DNA from: Clostridium sp. CAG:167 | GTDB taxonomy: Bacteria > Bacillota > Clostridia > Lachnospirales > Lachnospiraceae | Direction of reading: 5' to 3' | Assembly (NCBI GenBank): GCA_000433735.1 | Contig: HF998345.1 | Coordinates: forward strand, 60,224 to 69,033 | Length of the DNA stretch: 8,810 nt | In this document: piece after piece, positions 1-6,158 of the stretch | How positions within the stretch are numbered: position 1 is the stretch's first letter | Layout of the letters: the number at the start of each line of letters is the position of its first letter | The notes under the pieces: model-generated | The model's database searches: none | Told to the model about the DNA's origin: nothing | What the model saw: the letters and a program-made list of their open reading frames with translations, nothing else | Made by a program: the position numbers and the translations under genes

Positions 1-1
1 T

Positions 2-1018
2 AAACTCATTGATTACGGTGTGGATTTTGAAAAAGACGGGGAGGCTCTCAAATTTACCAGAGAGGGGGGCCACTCTGACAAGCGGATTTTGTTTCACGAA
101 GATATTACCGGCAAGGAAATCACAAGCAAACTGCTGGCAAGAGCTTTGGAAAGACCCAATATTACTTTGTACCAGCACTGCACTATGATGGATCTGATAA
201 CAGAAGATAATCTCTGCCATGGTGCCATTGTAATGGATGCAGACGGGAACACAAGCGAGATCCTGGCCGATTATACGGTTCTTGCCTGTGGCGGTCTGGG
301 GGGATTATACAAACATTCCACTAACTTCCGCCACATTACCGGGGATGCTCTGGCTATTGCCCTGAAACACGACATCCGCCTGGAGCACATTGATTATGTG
401 CAGATCCACCCTACTACTTTATATTCAAAAGAACCGGGCAGACGTTTCCTTATTTCCGAATCCGTCAGAGGAGAAGGTGCTGTGCTTCTGAACAAGAACA
501 AAGAGCGCTTTGTGAATGAACTTTTGCCTAGAGATCTTCTTACCAAAGAAGTAAGGGCCCAGATGGAAAAGGATCAGATGCCTTTTGTATGGCTGTCCAT
601 GGCTCCTATTCCGAAAGAAGATATTATTTCTCATTTTCCAAACATCTATAAACGGTGTCTGGAAGAAGGATACGACTGTACCAGAGAATGTATTCCCGTT
701 GTACCGGCCCAGCACTACTTTATGGGCGGCATCTGGGTCAACAAAAACAGCCACACTTCCATGGATCATTTATACGCCGTAGGGGAAACCAGCTGCAACG
801 GCGTCCACGGAAGGAACCGTCTGGCCAGCAATTCCCTGCTGGAGAGCCTTGTTTTTGCCGAAAGAGCAGCAGATGAGATCGCCGATACTTACCAGGTGCC
901 TGCACCTATGAAAGAGGCGGTAACGATTCCTGATTATAATACAACCGAATTATTTGCTGATTACAAAGCCAGCATTTTTGAAGAAATGGAAAAAGAAAGG
1001 GGTACCCACAATGAATGA
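2..1018 (+). CDS. nadB: L-aspartate oxidase NadB, 5' end outside the window, short C-terminal form
   Basis: This flavoenzyme oxidises L-aspartate to iminoaspartate, which NadA condenses with dihydroxyacetone phosphate to quinolinate, the first step of de novo NAD synthesis. The frame is open to the left edge (the first full codons read KLIDYG), so the N-terminal FAD-binding Rossmann segment is missing from view and the GTG at 20 is internal. The visible 338 residues carry family landmarks: HEDITGKEI, the ACGGLGG loop, QIHPT (nt 404-418), SESVRGEGA, VVPAQHYFMGG and HGRNRLASNSLLE (nt 806-844). The His and Arg residues in these motifs correspond to the substrate-binding His244, Arg290, His351 and Arg386 of the E. 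coli enzyme. Only about 70 residues follow the HGRNR motif, so the C-terminal helical domain of longer NadB and fumarate reductase flavoproteins is absent. The stop lies inside nadC, with an 8-nt overlap. Function is confident; expression depends on a promoter outside the window. Confidence 0.95.
   Translation, partial: KLIDYGVDFEKDGEALKFTREGGHSDKRILFHEDITGKEITSKLLARALERPNITLYQHCTMMDLITEDNLCHGAIVMDADGNTSEILADYTVLACGGLGGLYKHSTNFRHITGDALAIALKHDIRLEHIDYVQIHPTTLYSKEPGRRFLISESVRGEGAVLLNKNKERFVNELLPRDLLTKEVRAQMEKDQMPFVWLSMAPIPKEDIISHFPNIYKRCLEEGYDCTRECIPVVPAQHYFMGGIWVNKNSHTSMDHLYAVGETSCNGVHGRNRLASNSLLESLVFAERAADEIADTYQVPAPMKEAVTIPDYNTTELFADYKASIFEEMEKERGTHNE
995..1002 (+). promoter_or_regulatory. 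ribosome binding site of nadC
   Basis: GAAAGGGG lies 8 nt before the ATG at 1011 and inside the last codons of nadB. It supports 1011 as the nadC start rather than the upstream TTG at 954. Confidence 0.6.
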
Positions 1019-1868
1019 GATTACATTAAAACTTCATGCCGATCCACTGATCCGCATGGCATTAGAAGAAGATATTTCCAGTGAAGATGTTTCTACCAAC
1101 GCTGTGATGCCGGAGGCAAAACCCGGTGAAGTCCAGTTGATCTGCAAAGAAGACGGCATCATTGCCGGACTCTGCATTTTCGAAAGGGTCTTTACTTTAC
1201 TGGATTCATCTACAAAAGTAGAATTTTACTGTCAGGATGGGGATGCCGTAAAAAAAGGCCAGCTTATGGCAACGGTAACCGGCGATATCCGTGTTCTCTT
1301 ATCCGGAGAGCGTACCGCACTGAACTATCTGCAGCGCATGAGCGGCATCGCCACCTACACCCATTCTGTCGCTTCGTTACTGGAAGGCTCTTCCATCAAA
1401 CTGCTGGACACGAGAAAAACAACACCAAACAACCGCATCTTTGAAAAATACGCCGTGGTTGTAGGGGGTGGAAATAACCATCGATATAATCTGTCTGACG
1501 GTGTTCTTTTAAAAGACAATCACATTGGTGCTGCCGGAAGTGTTACAAAGGCCATTGAAATGGCAAAAGACTATGCTCCATTTGTACGAAAGATCGAGGT
1601 AGAAGTAGAAAATCTTGCTATGGTTAAAGAAGCCGTAGAAGCCGGCGCTGATATTATCATGTTGGATAATATGAGTAACGAAGATATGGAAGAAGCCATC
1701 CGTATCATCGATGGCCGGGCGGAGACAGAATGCTCCGGCAATGTTACAAAGGAAAATATTGCCCGTCTTGTAAAACTGGGCGTTGATTACATTTCCAGCG
1801 GTGCGCTGACGCACTCCGCACCGATTTTAGACATTTCGTTGAAAAATCTTCACGAAATCGCCAACTAA
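1011..1868 (+). CDS. nadC: nicotinate-nucleotide pyrophosphorylase (quinolinate phosphoribosyltransferase)
   Basis: This cytoplasmic enzyme converts quinolinate and PRPP to nicotinate mononucleotide, CO2 and pyrophosphate, joining de novo synthesis to the shared NAD pathway. The 285-residue product has the usual family length. Visible motifs are GERTALNYLQRMSGIAT (residues 99-115), DTRKTTP (133-139), GGGNNHR (152-158), the LLKDNHI segment (166-172), EVEVE (196-200), LDN (218-220), SGN (242-244) and ISSGALTHS (261-269). Together these build the Arg/Lys/His-rich quinolinate pocket and the PRPP site of the type II phosphoribosyltransferase barrel. The ATG at 1011 is chosen over an upstream in-frame TTG (954) because family homology begins there and GAAAGGGG (995-1002) lies 8 nt before it. 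The 8-nt overlap with nadB implies translational coupling. No key motif is missing. Confidence 0.97.
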   Translation: MNEITLKLHADPLIRMALEEDISSEDVSTNAVMPEAKPGEVQLICKEDGIIAGLCIFERVFTLLDSSTKVEFYCQDGDAVKKGQLMATVTGDIRVLLSGERTALNYLQRMSGIATYTHSVASLLEGSSIKLLDTRKTTPNNRIFEKYAVVVGGGNNHRYNLSDGVLLKDNHIGAAGSVTKAIEMAKDYAPFVRKIEVEVENLAMVKEAVEAGADIIMLDNMSNEDMEEAIRIIDGRAETECSGNVTKENIARLVKLGVDYISSGALTHSAPILDISLKNLHEIAN

Positions 1869-1871
1869 TGT

Positions 1872-1880
1872 AAGGGAGGT
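1872..1880 (+). promoter_or_regulatory. ribosome binding site of niaR
   Basis: AAGGGAGGT, near-perfect complement to the 16S rRNA 3' end, sits in the 17-nt nadC-niaR gap, 5 nt before the ATG at 1886, and fixes that start. Confidence 0.85.
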
Positions 1881-1885
1881 TTCTC

Positions 1886-2407
1886 ATGTCAGGAGAGGAA
1901 AGAAGAAATAAGATTATCGATCTTCTGTCCCACAGTACAACCCCTGTATCCGGCACGGTACTGGCAAAGGAACTAGGGGTCAGCAGACAGGTGATCGTAC
2001 AGGATATTGCCCTCATTCGCTCCAGCCACTATGAAATTTTGTCCACCCACCGGGGATATGTGATCCATTCCGAAGACTATCCTGGTGTGACAAAGATTTT
2101 CAAATGCCGTCACTCCGACGATCAGGCAGAGGACGAATTAAACTGTATCGTAGACCAGGGTGGCATTGTCCTGAATGTGTTTGTAAACCATAAAGTATAC
2201 GGACGCATCCAGGCTGATATGAATATCCGCAGCCGCCGGGATGTAAAAAACTTCATCCATGACATCCACACCGGCAAGTCCACCTTGCTGAAAAATGTCA
2301 CTTCCGACTACCACTATCACACAATCTGTGCTGACAGCGAGGATATTTTAGATGCCATCGAAAAAGAACTGAAAAATTATGGATTTTTAGTTTCCCCTAA
2401 ATCTTGA
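1886..2407 (+). CDS. niaR: niacin-responsive transcriptional repressor NiaR (HTH plus 3H domain)
   Basis: NiaR-family proteins (YrxA in Bacillus subtilis) repress nad biosynthesis and niacin uptake genes when niacin is plentiful. The 173-residue product shows both expected parts. Residues about 8-60 form a winged helix-turn-helix (LAKELGVSRQVIVQDIALIR is the recognition region). Residues about 68-168 form the 3H domain, named for conserved histidines; H76, H143 and H145 with nearby E84 are the likely metal and ligand site. The start at 1886 is fixed by AAGGGAGGT five nt upstream. The gene follows nadC by 17 nt on the same strand, so it is almost certainly in the nad operon and self-regulating; its operator would be before the first gene, outside the window. 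Its last 31 nt overlap the end of the convergent membrane protein gene, and no terminator is visible between them. Confidence 0.93.
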   Translation: MSGEERRNKIIDLLSHSTTPVSGTVLAKELGVSRQVIVQDIALIRSSHYEILSTHRGYVIHSEDYPGVTKIFKCRHSDDQAEDELNCIVDQGGIVLNVFVNHKVYGRIQADMNIRSRRDVKNFIHDIHTGKSTLLKNVTSDYHYHTICADSEDILDAIEKELKNYGFLVSPKS

Positions 2408-3270
2408 TGACGGGTAAATAATCCTACACCGATCCCCAGCAATACCCCGGTAAGAATAACCGCTGTACTTCTTGCTGTCATGGCGTTGCTGGTAACGATC
2501 TGCGTCATAAATTCAAAGCAGGCACCGCCTGCGAACGCTCCCACAAATCCTCCCAGCACTTTCGGGAGGATTCTTTTTTTGTCACCGGCTGCCAGGCCAA
2601 AGATCAATCCTATGCCAATTCCCATGATACCCCAGCCAAAGCCCCGGATTAAAAGACTCAGCATACTATCCGAGTCTTCCGGTATCAGCCCGGTGTACAA
2701 AGCCTGGGCAAACCACCCGCTCAACACGCCCATCACGCCGGAAAGGATGGTACACAAAAGAATTTTTCCTGTCTTTCTTCTTTCCAGGACCACCGCCATT
2801 CCAAGTCCAATCAGCAAAGCAATGACTCCTGACCACAAAACAGCCGATCCGGTAGAAGCCTTTGTATACGCCCGTTCCAGATCCGATGCATTAGACGAAA
2901 ACTCTTTCTGCAGTGACTCATCCTGTGCCGTTACCGATGCTTCTTTCGCCTTTTTGTAAGTGGCATACAGTTTCGCCGCATTGTCTGTGTCTTTGTTCAT
3001 CCACACCGTCATGTTGGAATCCTCCCGGGGATTCATATTATTTTTATCGCAGTAAGCCTCATAGGCCTCATTCAGATCATTCATGGCGTCTACAGATTCC
3101 TGCTGCTTTTCAATGTAAACCGCCAGTTTTTCATGTCCCATCCTTCTGGCCATAAAAGCCTCACCCCGACTGCCCGTCAACCCCAGACACTCCGTCAATA
3201 AAATTGCTAACAGGGCACCGATCACAGCCGCTGCCACTACTTTGATCCATGTAAATTTTTTATCTGTCAT
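2377..3270 (-). CDS. unrecognised six-helix membrane protein with repeated Gly-rich hairpins
   Basis: I cannot assign a function. The 297-residue protein has a Lys-rich start (MTDKKFTW), a first membrane helix at about 9-28, then a hydrophilic, mostly helical and acidic segment (29-140) predicted outside the cell. Five further helices follow: about 141-162, 167-188, 205-227, 236-257 and 268-286, with a short cytoplasmic tail. The helix pairs 144-188 and 209-255 align with each other, sharing small-residue GxxxG-like faces, a basic turn (ERRKTGKIL and GDKKRIL) and a following G-x-x-G-x-x-(S/A)-G helix. Helix 268-286 looks like a third half unit. Similar Gly-rich helices occur beside FHA or VWA domains in some bacteria, but no such domain is present here. 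The start at 3270 is chosen because AGGAG lies 7 nt before it; a longer frame to 3405 has no such support. The 3' end overlaps niaR by 31 nt. Possible roles in transport or envelope signalling are guesses. Confidence 0.8.
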   Translation of the reverse strand: MTDKKFTWIKVVAAAVIGALLAILLTECLGLTGSRGEAFMARRMGHEKLAVYIEKQQESVDAMNDLNEAYEAYCDKNNMNPREDSNMTVWMNKDTDNAAKLYATYKKAKEASVTAQDESLQKEFSSNASDLERAYTKASTGSAVLWSGVIALLIGLGMAVVLERRKTGKILLCTILSGVMGVLSGWFAQALYTGLIPEDSDSMLSLLIRGFGWGIMGIGIGLIFGLAAGDKKRILPKVLGGFVGAFAGGACFEFMTQIVTSNAMTARSTAVILTGVLLGIGVGLFTRHQDLGETKNP

Positions 3271-3277
3271 AACATTT

Positions 3278-3282
3278 CTCCT
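3278..3282 (-). promoter_or_regulatory. ribosome binding site of the membrane protein gene
   Basis: On the minus strand AGGAG is followed by 7 nt and the ATG at 3270. It decides the start in favour of MTDKKF over an upstream frame opening at 3405. Confidence 0.75.
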
Positions 3283-3305
3283 AAAATAGTATAGATCGTT
3301 CCTGT

Positions 3306-3323
3306 CCTCCGCCAGGCGGCAGG
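3306..3323. promoter_or_regulatory. GC-rich palindrome in the divergent gap, possible operator
   Basis: CCGCC-A-GGCGG (3309-3319) is a perfect 5-bp inverted repeat around one base. CCT (3306-3308) and AGG (3321-3323) extend it to 8 bp with one bulged base. It lies 36-53 nt before the membrane protein start, in the 180-bp gap between divergent genes, and is clearly richer in G+C than its AT-rich surroundings. The one-base centre suits a DNA operator better than an RNA hairpin. No bound regulator can be named. Confidence 0.25.
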
Positions 3324-3433
3324 TCACCGGAAAACACTTTTCATTTTCCCACATATTCAGCACTCTTGCAAGTATATTTTTCCCGCCCTCTGGAAATACT
3401 CTCAAAAGAAAAATGGGAATATATCCCGGAAAG

Positions 3434-3442
3434 AAAAGGTGG
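3434..3442 (+). promoter_or_regulatory. ribosome binding site of the coat F/ferritin-like gene
   Basis: AAAAGGTGG lies 8 nt before the ATG at 3451. An in-frame GTG at 3439 falls inside this site, which argues against it as the start. Confidence 0.7.
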
Positions 3443-3450
3443 ATTTAACA

Positions 3451-3909
3451 ATGCAATTAACTGAAAAAGAAACAACTGTCATCAAAGATCTTCAGACCCA
3501 GGAGCGCCTCTGCGTGGAAAAATACCGTTTTTATGAAGAGTCAGCCAATGACCCGGAATTAAAGCAGCTTTTCCACAAAATAGGAGATGATGAGCAGGAA
3601 CATTTTGATTTCCTTGGTCAGCTTCTGAAAGGGGATGTACCGGATATTCCAGAGGAATATGATGAAGCAAAGAATTACAAACCATGTTCAACTTACAACA
3701 CCGGAGACAATTCCGATGCCAAACGACACGACCAGTTTTTGTGTACCGACTCCATTGGTACAGAAAAATTAGTCTCCAGCACTTACAACTCCGATCTGTT
3801 CCAGTTCGCCGCTTCCGGCGTTCGCAAACTGCTGAATCACATTCAGACCCAGGAACAAAACCACGCTGAGATGATCTACAAATATAAAACTGCCAACGCT
3901 ATGGCATAA
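3451..3909 (+). CDS. spore coat F-type ferritin-like four-helix protein
   Basis: The 152-residue product resembles the coat F domain family, small four-helix proteins related to spore coat proteins in Firmicutes. Helix 1 (about 4-30) has E18, helix 2 (34-60) has EQEH at 48-51, helix 3 (about 100-118) has E105 and helix 4 (119-146) has EQNH at 135-138. This is the E, ExxH, E, ExxH pattern of rubrerythrin-like di-iron proteins. The two halves are symmetric: E18 to E48 and E105 to E135 are both 30 residues, and each first Glu has a Tyr seven residues on (Y25, Y112). The middle linker (61-99) is polar with Cys79 and Cys98. No signal peptide or membrane helix is seen, fitting a protein made in the mother cell. 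The start at 3451 is set by its ribosome binding site. It appears monocistronic, with its own strong terminator; no convincing promoter was found in the 180-bp gap. A role in the coat is known of relatives only; iron binding or peroxide defence is inference. Confidence 0.8.
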   Translation: MQLTEKETTVIKDLQTQERLCVEKYRFYEESANDPELKQLFHKIGDDEQEHFDFLGQLLKGDVPDIPEEYDEAKNYKPCSTYNTGDNSDAKRHDQFLCTDSIGTEKLVSSTYNSDLFQFAASGVRKLLNHIQTQEQNHAEMIYKYKTANAMA

Positions 3910-3910
3910 C

Positions 3911-3985
3911 AAAAAATCTCATCCCGGAGAAGATTCCCGGCTTATCACCGGTCCTCTTCTCCCCTGGATGAGATCTTTTCTTTTA
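3911..3985. terminator. strong bidirectional intrinsic terminator between convergent genes
   Basis: ATCTCATCC (3916-3924) pairs with GGATGAGAT (3966-3974), and GGAGAAGA (3926-3933) pairs with TCTTCTCC (3955-3962). A further CCGG/CCGG pairing (3937-3940 with 3948-3951) lies near the tip. On the plus strand the stem is followed by CTTTTCTTTTATC. On the minus strand it is followed by six T residues, from A3911-3916. It can therefore stop transcription of the ferritin-like gene from the left and of the sugar importer operon from the right. Confidence 0.88.
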
Positions 3986-4023
3986 TCGTGCTATGGGCGC
4001 AATCCTAAGCACTAGCCTAAATA

Positions 4024-5112
4024 TTATTCCGATTCTGTACTGGCTTTGGCAGGTGGCGTGCCTCCCGTATTGCCATTTTTCAGATCGGTTTTTGTAACTG
4101 TCTTTTTCTTTTTCTTCATAGCTCCAAACACTGCCTGCAGTACGATGAAGAAGCAGAGCAATGCAGAAAGTACGATTCGTGTCCACCAGCTTGACAGGGT
4201 ACCCTGTGTTGTGATCAGGCTGGCGATGGTTCCTTTGATCATTACACCAAAGGTAGTTCCTACTACGGTTCCGACACCTCCGGAAAGAAGTGTACCACCG
4301 ATTACGGCTGCGGAGATAGCATCCATCTCAAGGCCTTTGGCCTGCTCTACGAATCCGGCACAACTGTTCAGACAGAACAGGAAACCACCGATTCCGCAAA
4401 GAACACCATCCAGAATATAAGCCTGGAATTTTGTTCTACGTACATTCAATCCCATCATCATAGCACTTTGCTCATTTCCACCAATCGCATACAATTTGCG
4501 ACCAAACTTGGTGTACTTAAGCATGATGGCAATCAGGATTACAATCACAATGGCAATAATCACGGTTGGATAAATATATGCCGGAACAAATTTACCACTT
4601 CTGGTTGTTCGTCCAATTGGAAGATTGATCTTATACTGTGCCCATTTCAAAAACAGTGAGTTTTTGATAGAAATCATCTCTGTACTTACCATGGACGTAA
4701 GTCCTCGGCCTAAGAACAATCCGGCCAAGCTGACGATAAATGGCTGAATATCCAGATATGCTACCAGATATCCCTGTAACAGACCAAACAAAAGTCCGAT
4801 AGCCAGAGAAACAATAATGGCTACATAAGCACTGTATCCCATCTTTTCCATGGAGTAAGCACTGACCATACATACCAAAGCTGTAACAGATCCAACGGAG
4901 ATATCGATTCCTCCTGTGATCATAACGATGGTCATACCACAACTGATTACGATCAAACCTGCATTGTTGATCAGCAGATTCATAAACATCTGCGGTTTTG
5001 CAAATCCTTTGTCAGCAAAAATGATCATACCGGCTGCATACATTACGATGAACAATGCAATAGTAATGATAAAAAGAAATGTATTGGAATTAATCTTTTT
5101 TCTTGTTTTCAT
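4024..5112 (-). CDS. yjfF: sugar ABC importer permease, YjfF-like (galactofuranose type)
   Basis: This integral membrane subunit of a CUT2-class (ribose/galactofuranose type) importer forms, with the neighbouring permease, the sugar channel. The 362-residue product has about nine or ten hydrophobic helices and family motifs GGIDISVG (67-74), the AIGGNEQSA segment (209-217), and the IGGTLLSGGVGTVVGT segment (271-286) followed by TLSSWW (305-310). These match E. coli YjfF closely, as recalled. A tail from residue 332 (MKKKKKTVTK, then a Gly/Pro/Ser-rich acidic end) extends it by about 30 residues beyond the E. coli protein and is predicted to be cytoplasmic. Its ATG overlaps the TAA of the upstream permease by one base (TAATG), and GGGAGGTG (5120-5127) provides the ribosome binding site. 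It is the last gene of the operon, ending just before the bidirectional terminator. Class is certain; the sugar is inferred by homology. Confidence 0.92.
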   Translation of the reverse strand: MKTRKKINSNTFLFIITIALFIVMYAAGMIIFADKGFAKPQMFMNLLINNAGLIVISCGMTIVMITGGIDISVGSVTALVCMVSAYSMEKMGYSAYVAIIVSLAIGLLFGLLQGYLVAYLDIQPFIVSLAGLFLGRGLTSMVSTEMISIKNSLFLKWAQYKINLPIGRTTRSGKFVPAYIYPTVIIAIVIVILIAIMLKYTKFGRKLYAIGGNEQSAMMMGLNVRRTKFQAYILDGVLCGIGGFLFCLNSCAGFVEQAKGLEMDAISAAVIGGTLLSGGVGTVVGTTFGVMIKGTIASLITTQGTLSSWWTRIVLSALLCFFIVLQAVFGAMKKKKKTVTKTDLKNGNTGGTPPAKASTESE

Positions 5113-6158
5113 TATTGCTCACCTCCCTGTACTTTAGCCATAGCTCTTTTCGCTTTATACTTGCCCATTGCTGTTTTAAATACCGGGCTCTGAAGTACTA
5201 CGATAATAATAACAACGATTGCTTTGTATACCGGAAGCTGATCGGATGGAACACTGAATGCATACAGTGTTGTCGTCAGCGCCTGGATCGTATAAGCTCC
5301 GATAACGGATCCCATCAGGTTGAACTTACCACCGCCAAGGATGTTACCGCCAAGGGCTACTGCCAGGATGGCATCCATTTCAAGGTTCAGACCAATGTTG
5401 TTGGCATCGGCTGAGTAGATACGGCTGGATGCTACGATTCCGGCAAGACCTGCCAGCAATCCACAAATTACATAAGTTAAAAATTTAATCTTAGTAGAAT
5501 TAAGTCCTACCAGTCTGGCTGCATTACTATTTACACCAACACTTTCAATATAAAGTCCCAGAGCTGTTTTATTCAATACCAGCCATGCTACAACAACCGC
5601 TCCTACTGCAAACAGTACAGGTGTCGGGATCGGTCCCAGATAACCACCCATAACTTTGTAAGAATCTACTCGTACATAAGTGATCTGGCCTTTTGTGATC
5701 AACTGGGCGATACCACGGCCGGCTGTATACAAGATCAGGGTCGCTACCATAGGCTGAATATTTAACTTGGCTACCAGGAAACCATTGAATGCTCCGCAAA
5801 CGCCGGCTACAATGATTCCTGCAACGGCTGCGATAATAATCGGCATTGCCAGAGAGGTAGTAGATACCTGGCCTCCGGAAAGCAGCTGGCAGCACACCGA
5901 AGCAGCTACAGCCATCACGGCACCAACACTGATATCCTGTCCTCCGGATGCCGCTGTTACCAATGTCATACCAATTGCCAGAATGACAAGCTCAGATGCA
6001 CGATTGATAACATCAATCAACCATCCACTAAGATGTCCTTCTACAATGGAAATCTTAAAGAAACTTGGTGTCTTAAAGATATTTACTAACAATACGATCA
6101 AAAGACATACGATCGGCATGAATAACCGGTGCCCCGTTATCTTTTTTATTGTACTCAT
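5112..6158 (-). CDS. ytfT: sugar ABC importer permease, YtfT-like (galactofuranose type)
   Basis: This is the second membrane subunit of the importer, expected to pair with the YjfF-like protein and the double ATPase. The 348-residue product begins with a basic cytoplasmic stretch (MSTIKKITGHR) and then about nine or ten helices. Motifs are GGQDISVG (72-79), GRGIAQLITKGQI (147-159), the GVNSNAARLVGLN segment (208-220), SADANNIGLNLEMDAI (249-264) and LGGNILGGGKFN (269-280). The GRGxAQLIT and ADANNxGLxLExDAI stretches are shared with E. coli YtfT, as recalled. Its ATG overlaps the TGA of the ATPase gene by 4 nt (ATGA), with GGGAGGTG at 6166-6173 as ribosome binding site, so synthesis is likely coupled. 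The Gln inserted in the GGxD motif (GGQDIS rather than GGIDLS) is a conservative variant. Ligand assignment is by homology only. Confidence 0.93.
   Translation of the reverse strand: MSTIKKITGHRLFMPIVCLLIVLLVNIFKTPSFFKISIVEGHLSGWLIDVINRASELVILAIGMTLVTAASGGQDISVGAVMAVAASVCCQLLSGGQVSTTSLAMPIIIAAVAGIIVAGVCGAFNGFLVAKLNIQPMVATLILYTAGRGIAQLITKGQITYVRVDSYKVMGGYLGPIPTPVLFAVGAVVVAWLVLNKTALGLYIESVGVNSNAARLVGLNSTKIKFLTYVICGLLAGLAGIVASSRIYSADANNIGLNLEMDAILAVALGGNILGGGKFNLMGSVIGAYTIQALTTTLYAFSVPSDQLPVYKAIVVIIIVVLQSPVFKTAMGKYKAKRAMAKVQGGEQ

Noticed and set aside
20..22. GTG at 20 as the start of nadB
   Set aside because: The frame continues to the left edge and an FAD-binding N-terminus is required; the gene is cut by the window.
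2480..3155. Plus-strand open frames within 2480-3155
   Set aside because: They lie opposite the membrane protein gene, are Pro/Ser/His-rich, show no family motif and have no credible start signal.
3288..3293. TATACT on the minus strand as a -10 box for the membrane protein gene
   Set aside because: Transcription would begin at or inside the ribosome binding site (3278-3282), and no -35-like hexamer is found 16-18 nt upstream.
3271..3405. N-terminal extension of the membrane protein to 3405
   Set aside because: The extension is polar, lacks a ribosome binding site, and would bury the good AGGAG site before 3270.
4046..4420. Plus-strand open frames opposite the permease and ATPase genes
   Set aside because: They are antisense to well-conserved transporter genes and their sequences look like shadow translation of membrane helices.
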